A DNA stretch of 64,000 nt from Shinisaurus crocodilurus (GCA_021292165.1 CM037879.1:261213921-261277920); one strand, 5' to 3'. Counted from the stretch's first letter, positions 26,101-41,100 are shown. The notes: a model not told the origin generated them from the letters alone. Made by a program: numbers and translations.

Positions 26101-29100
26101 ATTCTCCCATGCAGGACTGCCTGTGTTTTAAGATCTTTGGAGGATGCCTTTTGCTTGGTTCCACTGCCATCATGGGCACATTTGATGGGGACATGAGTGA
26201 GGGCCTTCTCAGTGGTTGCTCCTATGCTTTGGAATTCCTTCTGAGTGAGACTAGTCTGGCTCCCGCTCTGCTGTCCTTCAGTCAGCAGGCAAAAACATTT
26301 TATACAGGCAGGCCTTTGGCATAAAGCTGGTCTGTTGCTGAAGGGTGATTTAATTGGTTGGTGCTGTTTATTTCTTTTATTGTGCATTTTTAATTGTGTT
26401 TTAGCTTATGTATTAAGATCTCATTTTAATTTGTATTGTATTGTTAGCTGCCTTAAGCACCATTTCTTTGTGAAAAGGCAGGATGGAAAATATATAAATA
26501 AAAAATAAAGTAGCTAAACCCCTGGATTTGAGCTTTATTGAAGTTCTCTGGCATTCTTCCTTGAATCCTGGCAGAAACTTGCTTTTCATTAATTTTAAAT
26601 GTGCTTTTAATTGTGATTTTAATATTTATATGGAAACCGCTTAGAGATTTTTAAAAATATCTAGCAGTATATAAATAGTACAAATAAATAAATTGACAGT
26701 CTAATTATTACTGCATGGTAGCTGTTGCTATTTGTTGTTGCTGGCAAAGACAACAGGAAAGCAGTTTTCCAAGCACAGTGTCTCCTTTCAAAGTAGAATA
26801 CTGCATTTCAAACATATCCTCTGGATATACATAGGTCTGGTTCAAATGAACCATGGTTTAGTGTTGTGTGTTATGAGGATGAGCAGGCACGAAACCTGGG
26901 CTCATCAGCTCCTTCTTGCCTTCCCATCACTGTCATGTATTACGGCAGGTAGTTTAACACTTCCCTTTGCTGATTGGGGCAAGCAGCAGCTTCCCATTAT
27001 GTCCATATATGAGAAGCTGCCGTTTGTTCTAAACTCTGAAGGGAAGCTTTCAACAACCTCTCCTCAGACAAGAAAGGGATATGGGCTTGCACACTAAGGC
27101 TCGTCCTCATAATGCTAGAAGTTGTCTAACCCATGCAGAGGGTGCTACTTTTTGTTTTGGGGTTGTTTTTCCCATAGTCTTCATTACATGCAGGTTACAT
27201 ACTCTTATCAGCCATTTCACATATTAAAACTCAATGGTTTGATCCAACAGCTATGCTTTCAGAACAGTTGTGTTATGTGACAAGGCTGATGGTGCTACAA
27301 TTTCAGAAGCTAATGACCCACGCTTCACTCTGCCTCCTTCACTCAAACATTCTTGAAAAGCTTATTTGGTCCACCCATTCCTTTTCTGAACAACTGCTGG
27401 AATCTAGGCTAGGAATGGTTGAAAAATTTATTGGGTTTGCATTCTTTCCTTTTAAAAAATTTATTTCATATTTTAGTTTCAACAAAACAAAAACAGAAAA
27501 AAAAATCTACAATATTTAACTACCTAGATTTGAATATATCAATTACACTTCCACAAAAGCAGACCCAAATATTAGGTTCACATTCTAATGTAAATGTAAC
27601 AAATTTGCACTTTCCAAACATGCACACAAACCACCTATTTGTCCTTTCCCAAATTTTGCAGCTTGCAAATAAAAAATATGCACACAAAGACGCAAATAGG
27701 GAAAAGTGCACACAAAAAGGCATTATTAGGGGAAGAGCATAAAAAAATGCATTGTATTAGGGGAAATTGCTTGAAAGTGAAGTGTGTATTTGGAAAGTGT
27801 GTACAAAAGTGAGTATATTAGGAAAAACATACAAGAAAATATGTACGAATTTTCATGTGGATCTTTACAACCAACCGTGGATGCTTCTCTGTGTAGAAGA
27901 CTAGAAGAGGAGGTGTGCCAGAGCACCAGTCTTGCTACAGCTCATTCACATTAATAGGAAATGACAGTTTCCTACTACATCTGAATCAGGCCTAACTTTA
28001 ATTTCCTTGTTCCCGTCCAACTCTGGCTCTTCTTCAGCATAATCAACATAATAATTCTTACTGAAACTTGACGCAAAGCAGTCATCTTGCTTTATAACAA
28101 TAATTTTCATCATCAGATTAAGGGAATGATATGTTGATTATTCCCCAAATTTGAAACAGTCTAGTCCAGGGATGGGAAACTTTTTTCAACCCAAGGCCCA
28201 AATTCTGCTTAGGAGGCACTCTAGTGGCGGGCAGGGTCAAAGGCAAGAGGGGTGGGGTCAAATATATAAAAAATACTAGCATATTTTAGCTTAAAGCTCT
28301 TACTGCCAGTAACCAAGCCTTAAGGAGAAGCAGTTTAACCTTATAGAATGGGGAAAGCCTGCACAAAAGCCAGAAAAATCACTAAATGATCAGAAGTTGG
28401 GGGAAAGAGGCATGGCTATTTAGAGAACCCTGGAGGGGAGCCCAGAAGGTTGGATTTGACACCCAGGGCTGAGGTACCACACATGTGGACTAGTCCTTGC
28501 CCAAAGAGAACACTGGTGTTGTATGGAGCGGTAAGAAAATTATTATCACTCTAAATATGCAGAAGGGGCCCAAGAGGAAAGAGAACCTCTGGTAAGTAGT
28601 AATGCATATACAATTCAAAGCCCCCAACAGATTTGATGAGGCAGGGGGAAGAGAGGAAGACACCCAGTTTAACAAACCTTTACTGTTATCTCCATCTGTG
28701 TATAGCTCTTAACCAGTTTCCTTATATGATTTCTAAAGGATTGTTTCAATATGAATCAACAGGAATAGTTTCTTAAATAGGTCGTTGCTCTAGCAACCAG
28801 CAGGCTGTTTGGACTACGCCCAGTCACAATGACCTACTTTAAAGATCATGCTGCAACACAGTTTCATAACTAGAATTTCAAGTTCATTACTGCAATGTTT
28901 TGAAGAGATCACACTGCACTGCCAGCCACAATTAAATCTGACTTTGCTGGAAACAGAAAAAGGCATAGTCGCTTAACTATCCTACACCTGTACCATTTGC
29001 AGACAAATGCATTTTTACATGCGTAACATTCACATTTCAAAAAGCATGATTAAAATTTACAACTGCACTATAAACAGATATAGCATAAGAAAGCCTTCAG

Positions 29101-32100
29101 TCTAGTGTTCCTCCATACTCCCAAAGACATGTGATCAAAAACAGCATAACTATTAGCAATATTTACTGATTAAAGGCAGGGGTCAGAATGGTATCCATGC
29201 AAGGTATCCTCTAACTGCAGACTAAAGCAGAATATCACATTTCTTACTTTATTATGGCATCATGGATTAAAGTACCAGACAAAAAATAGATTCAGATGTT
29301 CTATCATGGAAGTTCTATCTATCTAACTATCTATCTATCTATCTATTTAATTTATATCCCGCCTATACATAAATGCCCTAGGCGGCATTTATGACTATAA
29401 GGATTTTGCTCTCTTAGGCCTGGCTGCACATTATTTAACCTACCTCACAGGGTTGTTGCGAGAATAAAAAATGGAAAGGAGGAGGACCATGTAAGCTGCC
29501 TTGGGTTCCTTGCAAGAGGAAAAAAGGTGGGATATAAATGCAATAATAAATAAAATAAATAAATCTGAATATTGAAAGTCAAACATTAAAAAACCTGTAC
29601 ATAAATATGAAGAGAGATATATGGGTGGGGAGCTTGTCTTCTAGATTTTGATTGCATTAATTACTCCCCCCAAATACTTAAGCTTTAAGGGAGCAATCCC
29701 TTAAAAGCAATCCTATAGCCCCTGGACAGCATCTGAGGGACCATAGGATATTTCGGGTTCCTAGATCCGAGGTGGGAGACAGCGCTCCAACTTTGGAGCT
29801 GGGAATCGAGCTCCAACTGCTCTTTCCCACAGCTGGTGCAGAAAGAACTGCGCTGGCTGCTCTCCAAGATCAGGAAAGGGACCTCAGAGTGGGCATTCTG
29901 GTGGGCAGATGGGGGAGGAGACTGGAGAGACCAGGATACCCTCAGTTATCCTGGACCTGAGGCCTCCCAAGCCTTCTTCCCTCCTTGTTTTCCGAAATGC
30001 TGTTGCTAGACTGCCAAAAAACAAACAAACAAACAAACAAAAACGGTCTAGAGAAAATGCAGGGCAGGAGGACAGGGAGGTGAAGATTGCCTCCACAGCT
30101 CCTCTCACCCTGCATAGGATGACTGTAAGCCTACAGCTTTGGGGGCTTATGGCCATCGCAATAGGACTGTGCCCTAAATTATTTACATCAAACCAAAAAG
30201 ATTCGATTTTTTACCCAAGAGCTGAGGAAAGCCTGTTCTATTCAAGTCAGCTAGAAAATCCCCTTCTTCCCAAACGAGTGGATCCTATTCCCAACTTCTA
30301 AAGCAGGGCTCTCCAACCTTGGGTCCTCAGATGTTGCTGGCCTACAGCTCCCAGCATACCCAGCCAGCATGGCTAATGGCAAGGGATTCTGGGAGCTGTA
30401 GTCCAGCAACATCTGGGGACCCAAGGTTGCAGAGCCCTGTTCTAAAGGGTAGTTTCACACCATCACTGGGGGAGGTGTGGGTGCGTTGTGTTAGATAAAC
30501 TTTAGTTGTGCACTTATGTTGTGTGCTATCACCATAACTTTCCTTAAATTTGCATCTTTGTTGCAGGAATATTGAATTTTTCTGTTCTATCAATGCACTA
30601 TATCTTGGAACTGGGAAAATACAACACATCCCTAGACAGCACATACGGGCCATTTGTAATTACAGTATGGAATGTAGCTGAACAAGTGTCATGGCCATTT
30701 AATGAGAATAATTTGTGATGCAAATAGTGACAAGCAACACGACACCTCCCACTGCTGAATCCAGGTTGGATAAAAATTAAATGTAAGAAATCAGTTTTAA
30801 TTTTAAAAATATATTTTTATTTAAAGTTATATTTAGTGAACCCTAAAATAGCCTGGTTTAAATTACATCTGAATACAATAAGGCCACACATATTAAAGTC
30901 TACATTCATGATCCCTTAAAACTGAATCCATAACCCTCTAACAGACACATTAACTGGGTTCGCACAACACGCTAAGCCTCAGTCGGTTAATTACTACTGC
31001 GGCGCCTTAGCGTGTCATGCAAGAATCTCCTTAACCACCCTGCTAAGCCATGGCTTGGTGGTGTAGGGTTTAGAAAACCCTAGTAGGCTTAGCATGTCGT
31101 GCAAACTCAGACGACAACCAAAAAGGCACAGAGCCCCTTGGCCAGAGTTGCAAAAAAGGACTGCCACTTGATCGATGACAGCTGTCAAAGTGCCCAAGCG
31201 GCACTTGGCGCAGCTGTTACCGGCTTCCCCCCACGATCCTGCTGATGTCCTGCATCGGCAGGAGCACAAGGGGAAGCCCAAAAGAACTGTGATGGCGGCA
31301 GGGCTTTAAGAGTCCAGCTGCACTTGCTCTCGAGTAAGTGCAGCGAGGCACCTGGATCCTGCCTGCAGCTGCCACAGCCCTTTCCCCGGAAATGACTGTA
31401 GCAGTGCCCCCCCCCCATGCCTACTGGGAAGGTACATGGCAGACCTCGGCTCACCCTCCTACTCTCAGTAGGTGAGGTGCTCACGGGTACCACACCGAAC
31501 AAGAACAGGCAGGGCAGGGGCAGGAGTGGGGGGGGGGGGAGATTTTCCCTTTCAGCAATTCTCTCTGCCAGCACCGTGCATGCTCACGGTGCTGTCAGAG
31601 AGAATCAGTGCCCCCACACTCCAGGACTACTGAGACCATCTCGGTAGTCCTGGAGTGGGGGGCACTAACTATCTCTGCCAGCACTGTAAACATGCATGGC
31701 GTTGGCAGAGAGAATTGCCCCCTCCCTCCACGACTAGTGAGATGATAGCTTAATAGTCCTGGAGGGAGGGGGGACTGAGCAGGGCTCCCTCCTCTCAGTG
31801 CTCCCACACAGTGTCCTCAGGGATACCAGTGGGAGGACTGAGCAAGGAAGAGCACAGCCGGGGCCCCAGGCAACTTTAAGCCCACAGGGGCTACAGAGCC
31901 TCTGTGGGCTTAAAGTGTCGTGTGAACTGGCCCATTAAGTTACAGCTTCTTTTTCTATAAAGGAAAATAAATTGGAGGCAAAAATGTGTGATGTTGAAGC
32001 ATTATAGAGCCCACAATAGGTCATGTATCATATTATTTGTAAATTATGCAAACTTACACTGTCAACCCAACAGCAAGGAGATTTAATTTTCAAGTAATGG

Positions 32101-35100
32101 AGGAACAGTATTCTGCCCAGTACACCCCAGCCCTTGCTTCTGGAATGTTCAGGGCACTCACTCTTTATGCGAGTGCCTTTTCAGCGGTGCCCCAGTTGTG
32201 GAATGCTTTCCCCAGAGAGACTCGCCTGGCACCTGCCTTGTAATATTTTCAGCACCAGTACCTATTTATTTTCCTAAGCTTTTTAGTCCTTCAGCATTAA
32301 AATAAAATAAAGAGTTTGTGTTTGCTAGATCTGTGCACTGATTTAGCCTAGATGGATTGATTTCATTTGACCCCCATATAGCCTACAGTAACTACACAGT
32401 AGTTTCCAACTGTTAAAATCAAGTAGCTAAATTACTATGAATAGCCAAAAATAAATAAATCTGGCATTCCTAAATAAACTAGTACAACAGATTAGACACC
32501 TGTTAAATCAGAATATAAATGTGCCTTATTTTTTCAATAATCCATAAAAGGAGACCCATTTAGAACAAATTATGCCAGCATTGTCTCCCCTACTTACGGT
32601 AGCTTGGAATGCAATTACCGTAGTAAGATTTGACATCACATTACAGTCATACAGTGTATTTTCTAAACTTTAGAAATGTGCCCCATTGTAGAACGTTGGG
32701 TTTTTAGATTCAAGATATGGAATGGGACGTTTTGGGAAAGTTCAGTAGGACTTACTCCCAGGTAAGTGTGTAGGACTGCAGCCTGAAATACTTCTCACCA
32801 AGAGTCCCCAACCACATCTTAGCTATATACTGGTAATCTCCACAAGTAACATTTCAGCAATGGATAGTTTCCTATCTGCGTGTAATACATGTAGGTACCT
32901 TTTTAACTTTGCTACAGCTTTCCACTTAAAGTCACTAGGTTCTAGGGATCTAGAAAACTGAAGTATCAGATCAGCTGTCATTGGAAACAATCACACACCC
33001 CTCAGGGAATCCTCACTGATTCTGCATGTTCCCAAGGTGGCAGCAGCTCGGGAAGTGGGAAAATGGAGGAGACACAGGGGAGACATGGGCTCCCCCTCAA
33101 AAAAATCCCAGGGATCTTGCTACAAAAAGGGGGGGCTGGCTGAGTCCCCTTTTCTGCAAGCAACGATCTCCCTGGGCTTTGAGGCATGTGACAGCTCATT
33201 TTGACAGGTGTCAGATGCTTCAAAAGGATGGGGAGGGGAAGATCTACTTACCTGCCTCCTTAGGGGGCAGTGGACTGGGTGGGTGCCTGCTGGACTTCGC
33301 CAGCAGGCACCCCCTGCCCAGTTGCTACCCCAGGGTCCCCATTGCCACCCACGTGTAATTGTAATCACCCACAGTTGCGCACAGGCAGCAATAAGAGCAG
33401 CAATGAGAGCCAGTGTGGTGTAGTGGTGAGTGTTGGACTGGGACTCGGGAGATCCGGGTTCTAGTCCCCGCTTGGCCATGAAACTCAATGGGTGACTTTG
33501 GGTCAGTCACTGACTCTCAGCCTAACCTACCTCACAGGGTTGTTGTGAGGATAAAATGGAGAGGAGGAGGATTATGTAAGCCACCTTAGGTTCCTTGCAG
33601 GAAAAAAGGCAGGGTATAAATATAATAAAATAAATAAAAATAAATTTAAACATTCACAAATATTCAGGAAAGTTAATTTGGGTTAAAAAAATTTTTCTTA
33701 AAGTTGCCCACCCCAGGCAGCCCCTCCAAGGTACTGCTGGTGACCCCTGGAGGGACTGCTTTGGGATGGGTAAGTTGAGATGGCGAAAGCCAGCTTGACT
33801 TGTGTTTTTTGTGATCTCAATAATTTTTTTTTTTAAGTTAAGCCACAGCAAGCCAAAAACAGCTCGCAGCGGGGGGGGGGGGACGACGACGACCTTGGTG
33901 GTCCCATGGAGTACCCTGGGAAGGAGGTGGGCAAGGACCTATGATGGACCCAACTGTCTGTTAGGCACATCATGGGCCCTTGGGTGATCAACCCACACTT
34001 GTTCCGCAGTGTGGGTTGCTGTGTTGTCCAAACCCACTGAGTAAGTTGGTGAGAATGCTTACTCTAGTAGTGCAATTAGCAGCAAAGCAGAAACCCCATC
34101 CAAGTTTGGTTGCCCATTTATGAATATTAAGACTACTTAAGCATTTGCCTCTCAACAGGTTAGCTCATCAGAACTGGTAACAGAAAAAAGGTGAAGGAAG
34201 AGGACATTCCTGCACCTTTTCCACATTGCAGCCACTTGTGTCCCCCCCCCAAAGCCATTCCTAAGGGTCAGAGGCCCTCAAGAGGAGTTTTTGAGGGGGT
34301 CCAAATGGGCTGCAGTGGGGATAAGGGGCAGGAAAATCCCCTTCCTTGAGCTCCCTTTCATTTTTCTAAGGACACCACCTATCTTCAAGCTCTACGCGAC
34401 CCCCAAGAGGGTCGCCACGTGTTTCCTGGGGGGTCGCCAGCCAGAGTGGAAGCGAGTAGCATTCCTGTGCCCCTTCGCTGTTGGCTGGAACGACTATACT
34501 GGAAGGAGGGAGAGGGAGGGGTGGGTATTTTGCTACAGAAGGAGAGAGCACGCGCGCACACCCACACGTGGTGCTTTGTGGGTAACAGGCATGCGAGCCT
34601 TGAGAAGGAGCCGCTGCCTGCAGACAGTTGCCTCCAACACGCTGCTGCAGATCTCTGCAAGAACGAGTTGGAGGAGGCTGGACGGATTGAGCAGTTGTTG
34701 GGATGGGAAGGGGAGGTGGTTGTGGCAGCGTCCAGGGGTGAGGGGAGGCTAAATGGGGCGCAGAAACCACACCAAATCAGAAGCCTCCCTGGTTTCCCCC
34801 CCCCCTCTGCTTCGCTTCTTTCTCTCTCCGTGTGCCGGTCTCTTCTTCTGTTTTTGTTGTCCCCAGGCTTGCTTTCTCTTTCTGTCTTTCTTTCCCCCTT
34901 CTCTCTCTCTCTCTCCCCCTCCTCCTTTTCTTTCCCCGCTGCGGCTTCGGCTCTCCTTTTTTTCGCCGTCCTGCTGCTGCTGCTGCCGCTTGCCCGTGCC
35001 TTATGCTGCTCCTGTTTCTAAGCTGCTTTCTCGTACAGCACATGGGGCGATAAGGGGAGGAGAAGAGCGGGGGTGGTTAGGGAGGGAGGTGGCAGCCGCG

Positions 35101-38100
35101 GCAGCGCTGGAGGAGGTGGGGGGGAGGGGGGGAGGGAGGGAGGGGGGAGGCAGAAAGAGAGAGGGGGGTAACCAGAGTGAACTCTCCCCAAGCTGAGGAG
35201 CACCCCCCCCACTAGCCAGGGAGAATGATAAAAGGAGTGGGGGTGGGGGAGGAGGAGGAGGAAGGGGGCTGGGGGAGCAAAAAAATTAATAAATTTTTAT
35301 TTAATAATAAATATCAGAAGCAAAAAATAAAGCAGAATTTTGCATGCATGCGAAAGTAGAAATTGGAGAGGGTGGGGGGAAGAGGAGCTTGCAGGAGAGG
35401 AGATGGGGTGTGGGGGGGGGGAGAGATAAATTTTGCACATACACACAAAAAAGAAGGTAGAGGGGGAGGGGAGCAAAAGGGGGAGAGAGAGAGAGAGAGA
35501 GAGAGAGACTGTATGAATGAATTTCACTTGCTTCTGTGGCTGTTGCAGAACTATTTTTAGCTGTCTCCAGCAGAACAGAGAGCCAGTGTGGCGTAATTGT
35601 GAGAGTGTTGGCCTGGGACTCAGGAGACCCAGGTTCTAGTCCCCGTTTGGCCATAAAACTCACTGGGTTACTTTGAGCCAGTCACTGACTCTCAGCCTAA
35701 CCTACCTCACAGGGTTGTTGTGAGGATAAAATGGAGAGGAGGAGGATTATGTAAGCCGCCTTGGGTTCCTTGCAGGAAGAAAGGTGGGGTATAAATAAAG
35801 TAAAATAAATAAATAAAATGTCTTCTCCTTTCTGATACAAAGCTGGCTAGTCAAATGATAAATCCGCTCACTCACCTGCTCCCTATTGGGCCCTATTTCC
35901 ACCAACATCCAGAGAGAGGAAGGGCAGGTGAGCAAGTACAACAATAGAAATACAAAAAGAATTGTATTTTTTTCATGTTTTTTCTTTATCCCATCAACAA
36001 TCAAATTTATGCAAATTCATGCAAATGTGGTGGGGGGGGGGTCCCGGTTACTTTGCCATTACAAAAGGGGGTCGTGACTCGAAAAAGGTTGGGGACCACT
36101 GCTCTACACTCTGGAACTCAACCAGGAGAACTTTGTGAATTAATGTACTCTCCACTTACATTCTATTTGCTCACTGTAAATAGAATTTATACCAGAGTGG
36201 TAAGCATTTGTCAAAGGCAGCAATGACAAGGATAGAGCCTATATCATTGTCATCTCACACTGAATATAGCAAATTTGTTCATTGTAAGAAATGTCTACAG
36301 TATCTCTAAATCACAGCACAAAATGTTCATTATTTATATTTTACAGATCAATACTTTATATTGTGATTAAAGAAGAAATTAGGTTTCTCCAGTGTAAATC
36401 AATTCATATACTGCTTGATATTCTTTCGTTCTCAAGGCACGTTTCCTTACCAGATGAGTCATTCGATTAGTTACACAACTGTACTGGTCTGCCCAGAACT
36501 CCAGTGGCTCAAATGAATTATTCAGTCAAATAAAGGAAAAACTACCTCATGAGACAATGCTACCCTGTTAGAGTTCCATTCAAATAACTGTCCATTTTTT
36601 CATAATGCAGAAGCTTTTTCTTAATTTAAAAATATGGTATCCTAGGCAGTAGAAGTTGTACTATGAAATACTTTCATATTCTACAGAAGGACAGGTTGCT
36701 TACCTGTAACTGTAGTTCTTCGAGTGGTCATCTGTGCATTCACACACATATGGGTTCTCTGCGCCTGCGCTGAGATCGTTCGGGAAACTTCTAAAGCTGA
36801 GGTGAATTGGGCGGGAGCCCCTCCCCCCGCGCGTGTCCCTTAGCGCGGCTCCCGCCCATCTCCTCAGTTCCCTGAGACCGCCTATTGCGACCGTCGGGAC
36901 CGAGGATAACATTGCAAACGTTTGATACCATAAAAAGAAAATACGAACTCGGCATACACTTCGATATCGAGTAGGATAGTTAAAAACGGTGTCCCAACCC
37001 ATTCCCTTTTGGTATCCATCGAACTCGATGAAGACACCGAGCGGGGAAGGAGGGCGGGTTGTGTGAATGCACAGATGACCACTCGAAGAACTAGTTACAG
37101 GTAAGCAACCTGTCCTTCTTCTTCGTGGTCTCTGTGCATCACACACATATGGGTAGATTAGCAAGCTGACTTACCGGAGGTGGGTCGGTGTCGGTAGTCA
37201 GATGGTGACCGAAGACAGGACCGCTCTGCCGAATGCGTTCTGCTCTCTGGCTCGAACATCGAGGCGGTAATGCTGGATGAAAGTAGAGGGGGTAGACCAG
37301 GTCGCCGCCCTACATAAGTCCAGTAAAGGAATGCCTTTTCCGAAGGCTGTCGAGGTCGATAGCGCCCTGGTTGAATGGGCTATTACGGACCCTGGTAGAG
37401 AACGTCCAGCTAATTGGTAGGCAAGTTCGATAGTGTCTACTATCCAAGAGGATAGCCTTTGCTTGGATACAGAGAGGCCCGATTTTGGGGGGCCGTAGCA
37501 CACAAAAAGTTGATTGGTCTTCCTTATCGATTCCGTACGGGCTTTGTAGAATAGTAGGGCCCGTCGGACGTCGAGGCTGTGCATTGACCTCTCGATCGTT
37601 GACGATGGGGACGGAAAGAACGTTGGTAGAATAATGTCCTGTCCTAGGTGAAATTCTGACACCATCTTCGGTAAGAAAGTTATGTCATGTCTTAGGACGA
37701 CTTTATCTTTGTGGAAGGTTGTGTAAGGTGGGTCCACTCGGAGAGCGTGCAGTTCACTCACTCTTCTTGCCGAAGTAATCGCTATTAAGAATAGCGTTTT
37801 GAACGATACCAGCCGCAGGTCTGCTTTAGCCATGGGCTCGAACGGTGGCTTTGTCAGAGCATTCAGGACCAAGGGTAAATCCCAACCTGGGACTATGTTG
37901 CGGACTGGAGGTCGAAGATTTTTAAGCCCCTTCAAAAATTGTTTGATTAATGGATGTACAAATAAGGACGTCCCCGTTGAGGCAGTTCTGTGCGCTGTCA
38001 GAGCTGCTAGATAGACTTTGATTGATGAGAATTTCAGGCCACGGGTCATTAGCGAGTGGAGGAAATCGAGAACGGTCGAGATCGAGCAAGTCATTGGGTC

Positions 38101-41100
38101 TAGGCTAAAGGTGAGACGAAATTAAGAAAGGCAGTCCATTTCCTGGCGTAGGAGAGCCTTGTGGAAGGCTTCCTTGCTGCTAAAAGGATCTCCTTCACCG
38201 CGTCCGATAGGTCTGTATCTGCTGCTATCTGATTCTCCAGGCCATTAGGTTTAGAGAACGTAGGTTGGGGTGAAACACCTTGCCTTTGTGTTGTGTTAGT
38301 AGATTGTCTTGTAGTGGTAATGGGAGATAATCTCCCTGTGAGAGGTTGAGCAGGTGTGCAAACCAAGGTTGACGCGGCCACCGCGGGCATACTAGGATGC
38401 AATTGGTTCCGTCCCGAGCTATCTTGGCGATCACACGTGTAAGAAGTGGGATTGGGGGGAATAGGTAGTAGAAGTCGCCGCTCCAGGTCATCAGGAAAGC
38501 ATCGGTGATCGAATTCGGGTCCGAGGCTACCCTGCTGCAGAACATGGGGCATCTTGTGTTTTCGCTGGTGGCGAATAGGTCTATCCTCGGATGACCCCAG
38601 CGTTGGAACAATGAGTTGGTCACTTTCCTGTCCAGCGTCCATTCGTGCGATTGCATCGACACGCGACTCAAAGTGTCTGCAAGTACATTGGACTTTCCTG
38701 CGATGTGGATCGCTACAAAGGACATTCCTCGAAGTAGAGCCCATTCGTATAGCTGCATGGTCAGTCTTGTGAGGCGCGTCGATCTCGTGCCGCCCTGTTT
38801 GTTTATGTACGCGACCACCGTAGTGTTGTCGGTCACGACTTGGATGTGGCAGTTCGAGAGATATTGCTCTAGGGCTTGTAGTGCTTTCCAAACGGCCATC
38901 AGTTCTAGCCAGTTGATGTGTTTGGCGGCTTGGGTTGACGTCCATGTGCCTTGCACGACGTGATCGCCTGAGTGGGCCACCCATCCCAGCAACGATGCAT
39001 CCGTTGTCAATATGCGGTTCGGTGTCGGAGACTGGAACGGTATGCCCGCGTTCAGATTCGACTCCTGTTGCCACCACCTCAAGGACTCTCTTACGGCTCG
39101 AGGAAGAAATAGTCGGACGGATGGTTTGTCTTTCTCTGGTTTGAACTCCTTGATGAACCATGTCTGAAGAGGTCGCATGCGAAGTCTCGCATATCGTACG
39201 ACCGCAATTGTTGAGGCCATATGTCCTAGTAAGCGTTGAATCGTATGAGCGGAGCATATTGGCTGCTTCGAAATTCTTTTTGCGAGTGTCTTTACATGGC
39301 GCACTCTGTCGCTTGGTAGATAAGCCCGACCTTCGAAGGCGTTTAGCTTCGCGCCGATGTACTGTATCTCCCTTACTGGTTGAAGGACCGATTTCTCCAC
39401 GTTCAGGCAGAGTCCCAGGTCCTCTAGGAGGTACAGGGTCTCTTCCAGTGCGTGCTGGAGCTCCCATTTTGATTGAGCCACTAGTAACCAGTCGTCCAGG
39501 TACGGGAAGACGGTGATGCCTCTCGCCCGAAGACTTGCACAAACCACAGCCATACACTTCGTGAATACCCTCGGCGCGGTGGAAAGTCCGAATGGAAGAA
39601 CCACGAACTGGAAGGTGTCGTCTCCTACTCGGAACCGAAGGTATTTTTGGGTGTCCTCGTGGATGGCGATGTGGAAGTACGCATCCTTGAGGTCGATGGA
39701 TGCAAACCAATCGTTCCTTCGGAGTAGTGGAAGAAGCGACTGGAGTGTGACCATACGAAATCTCTTTGGTGGGATAAAGAGATTTACTGTGCGAAGGTCC
39801 AGGATCGGTCTGAGTCCTCCTCCTTTTTTCTTCACGATGAAGTACCTGGAGTACAGGCCGTCCTCCAAGTTTTCTGCGGGAACCGGTCGTATTGCTCCTT
39901 TTTGCAGGAGGTTTGACATCTCTTCTAAGAGCACTCGAGTTGGACGGGTGGTCTTGATCCCGAGAAAAGGAGGGAGGACTCCGAACTCGATCCTGTAGCC
40001 GTGTTCTACTATGCTCAACACCCATCGATCCGTCGTGATGGTCCTCCAGGACCGGAGGTGTTGGTGGAGCCGGGAGCCGAAGAGAGGTGCCTGAGGTGGT
40101 GGAGACGAGGTAATCGGTCTGCTGGTGTCGAGAGCAGGCTGGACTGGAGGAGACAAGTCGGTCGGGCCGGTGACGGAGTCAAAGGCGCCGTCGAGTGAAG
40201 TCGCCCCCCCTCCGCGAGCCCCTCGAGCGCTGTTGAGGGTATGAGCGTTGTGGAGCCTGCGGCTGTGGGGCTTGAGGCCGACGATTCCCACCCCGATATT
40301 GTCCAGCTGGTTGATATTGTGAGGAGGGGTATGGGAATCGGGACCATCGTCTCGGCCTGAATTGTTGAGATGGGGGCTGGTGGACAAGTCCCATCTTCTT
40401 GGCCGTCGCTAGAGCCTTTTGAGCGGAGTCGAGGGAGTCATCCGTGGTGGCGTTGAACAACCCTTCTCCGTCAAATGGCAGGTCTTGTATCTTCGCTCTA
40501 TCATCGGGAGTCAGATTGGTAGAGCGAAGCCAGGCGTGTCTCCTCAGAGCCACGGATCCGATCATCGACCTAGCGTGGCTATCGACCTGGTGGCGGGCCG
40601 TGTTCATCTGGAGGGCACCGATACTGGTTGCCTCCTTGATGTATTGCGCCGCCAGGTCCCTTTTGTCGTCCGGCAGATAATCACAGAGGTCTCCCAGCTT
40701 CTCTGTGATGAACATCTGGTATCTAGCTAGTAGCGCCTCATAGTTAGATACCTTCAGTCCGAGGGAAGACGAGGAATAGATCCTACGGCCGTAAGAATCT
40801 AATGTCTTACCCTCTTTGTCTGCCGGCGTTGTGTGCTGTCTTCCCCCACGAGACTGCGCTGACTTAACTATGAGCGAGTTCGGGGTCGGATGGGAAAACA
40901 GGAATTTAGCTCCCTCCTCCTGGATTCTGTACATCGACTCCAGCCTCTTAGCTGTTGGTTTCGTAGAGGCCGGAGTTTTTCAGGTCTCCTGCACCGTCTC
41001 CAGCAGTGTTGGCAGGAAAGGAAGGAGCAGGTGGTTGGACTGTGTAGACTTCAGGACCGCGTAGATGTCGTCCTTTGCTTTTCCTTTCGCGGTTTTCGCC

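Noticed and set aside
33407..33490. tRNA gene
   Set aside because: Box A/B-like sequence belongs to a SINE head with the SINE body and tail attached, repeated at five other sites.
38100..40025. 641-codon minus-strand frame as a separate protein
   Set aside because: It overlaps the DIRS pol frame for almost all its length and lacks domains. Only its last ~35 codons carry recombinase sequence.
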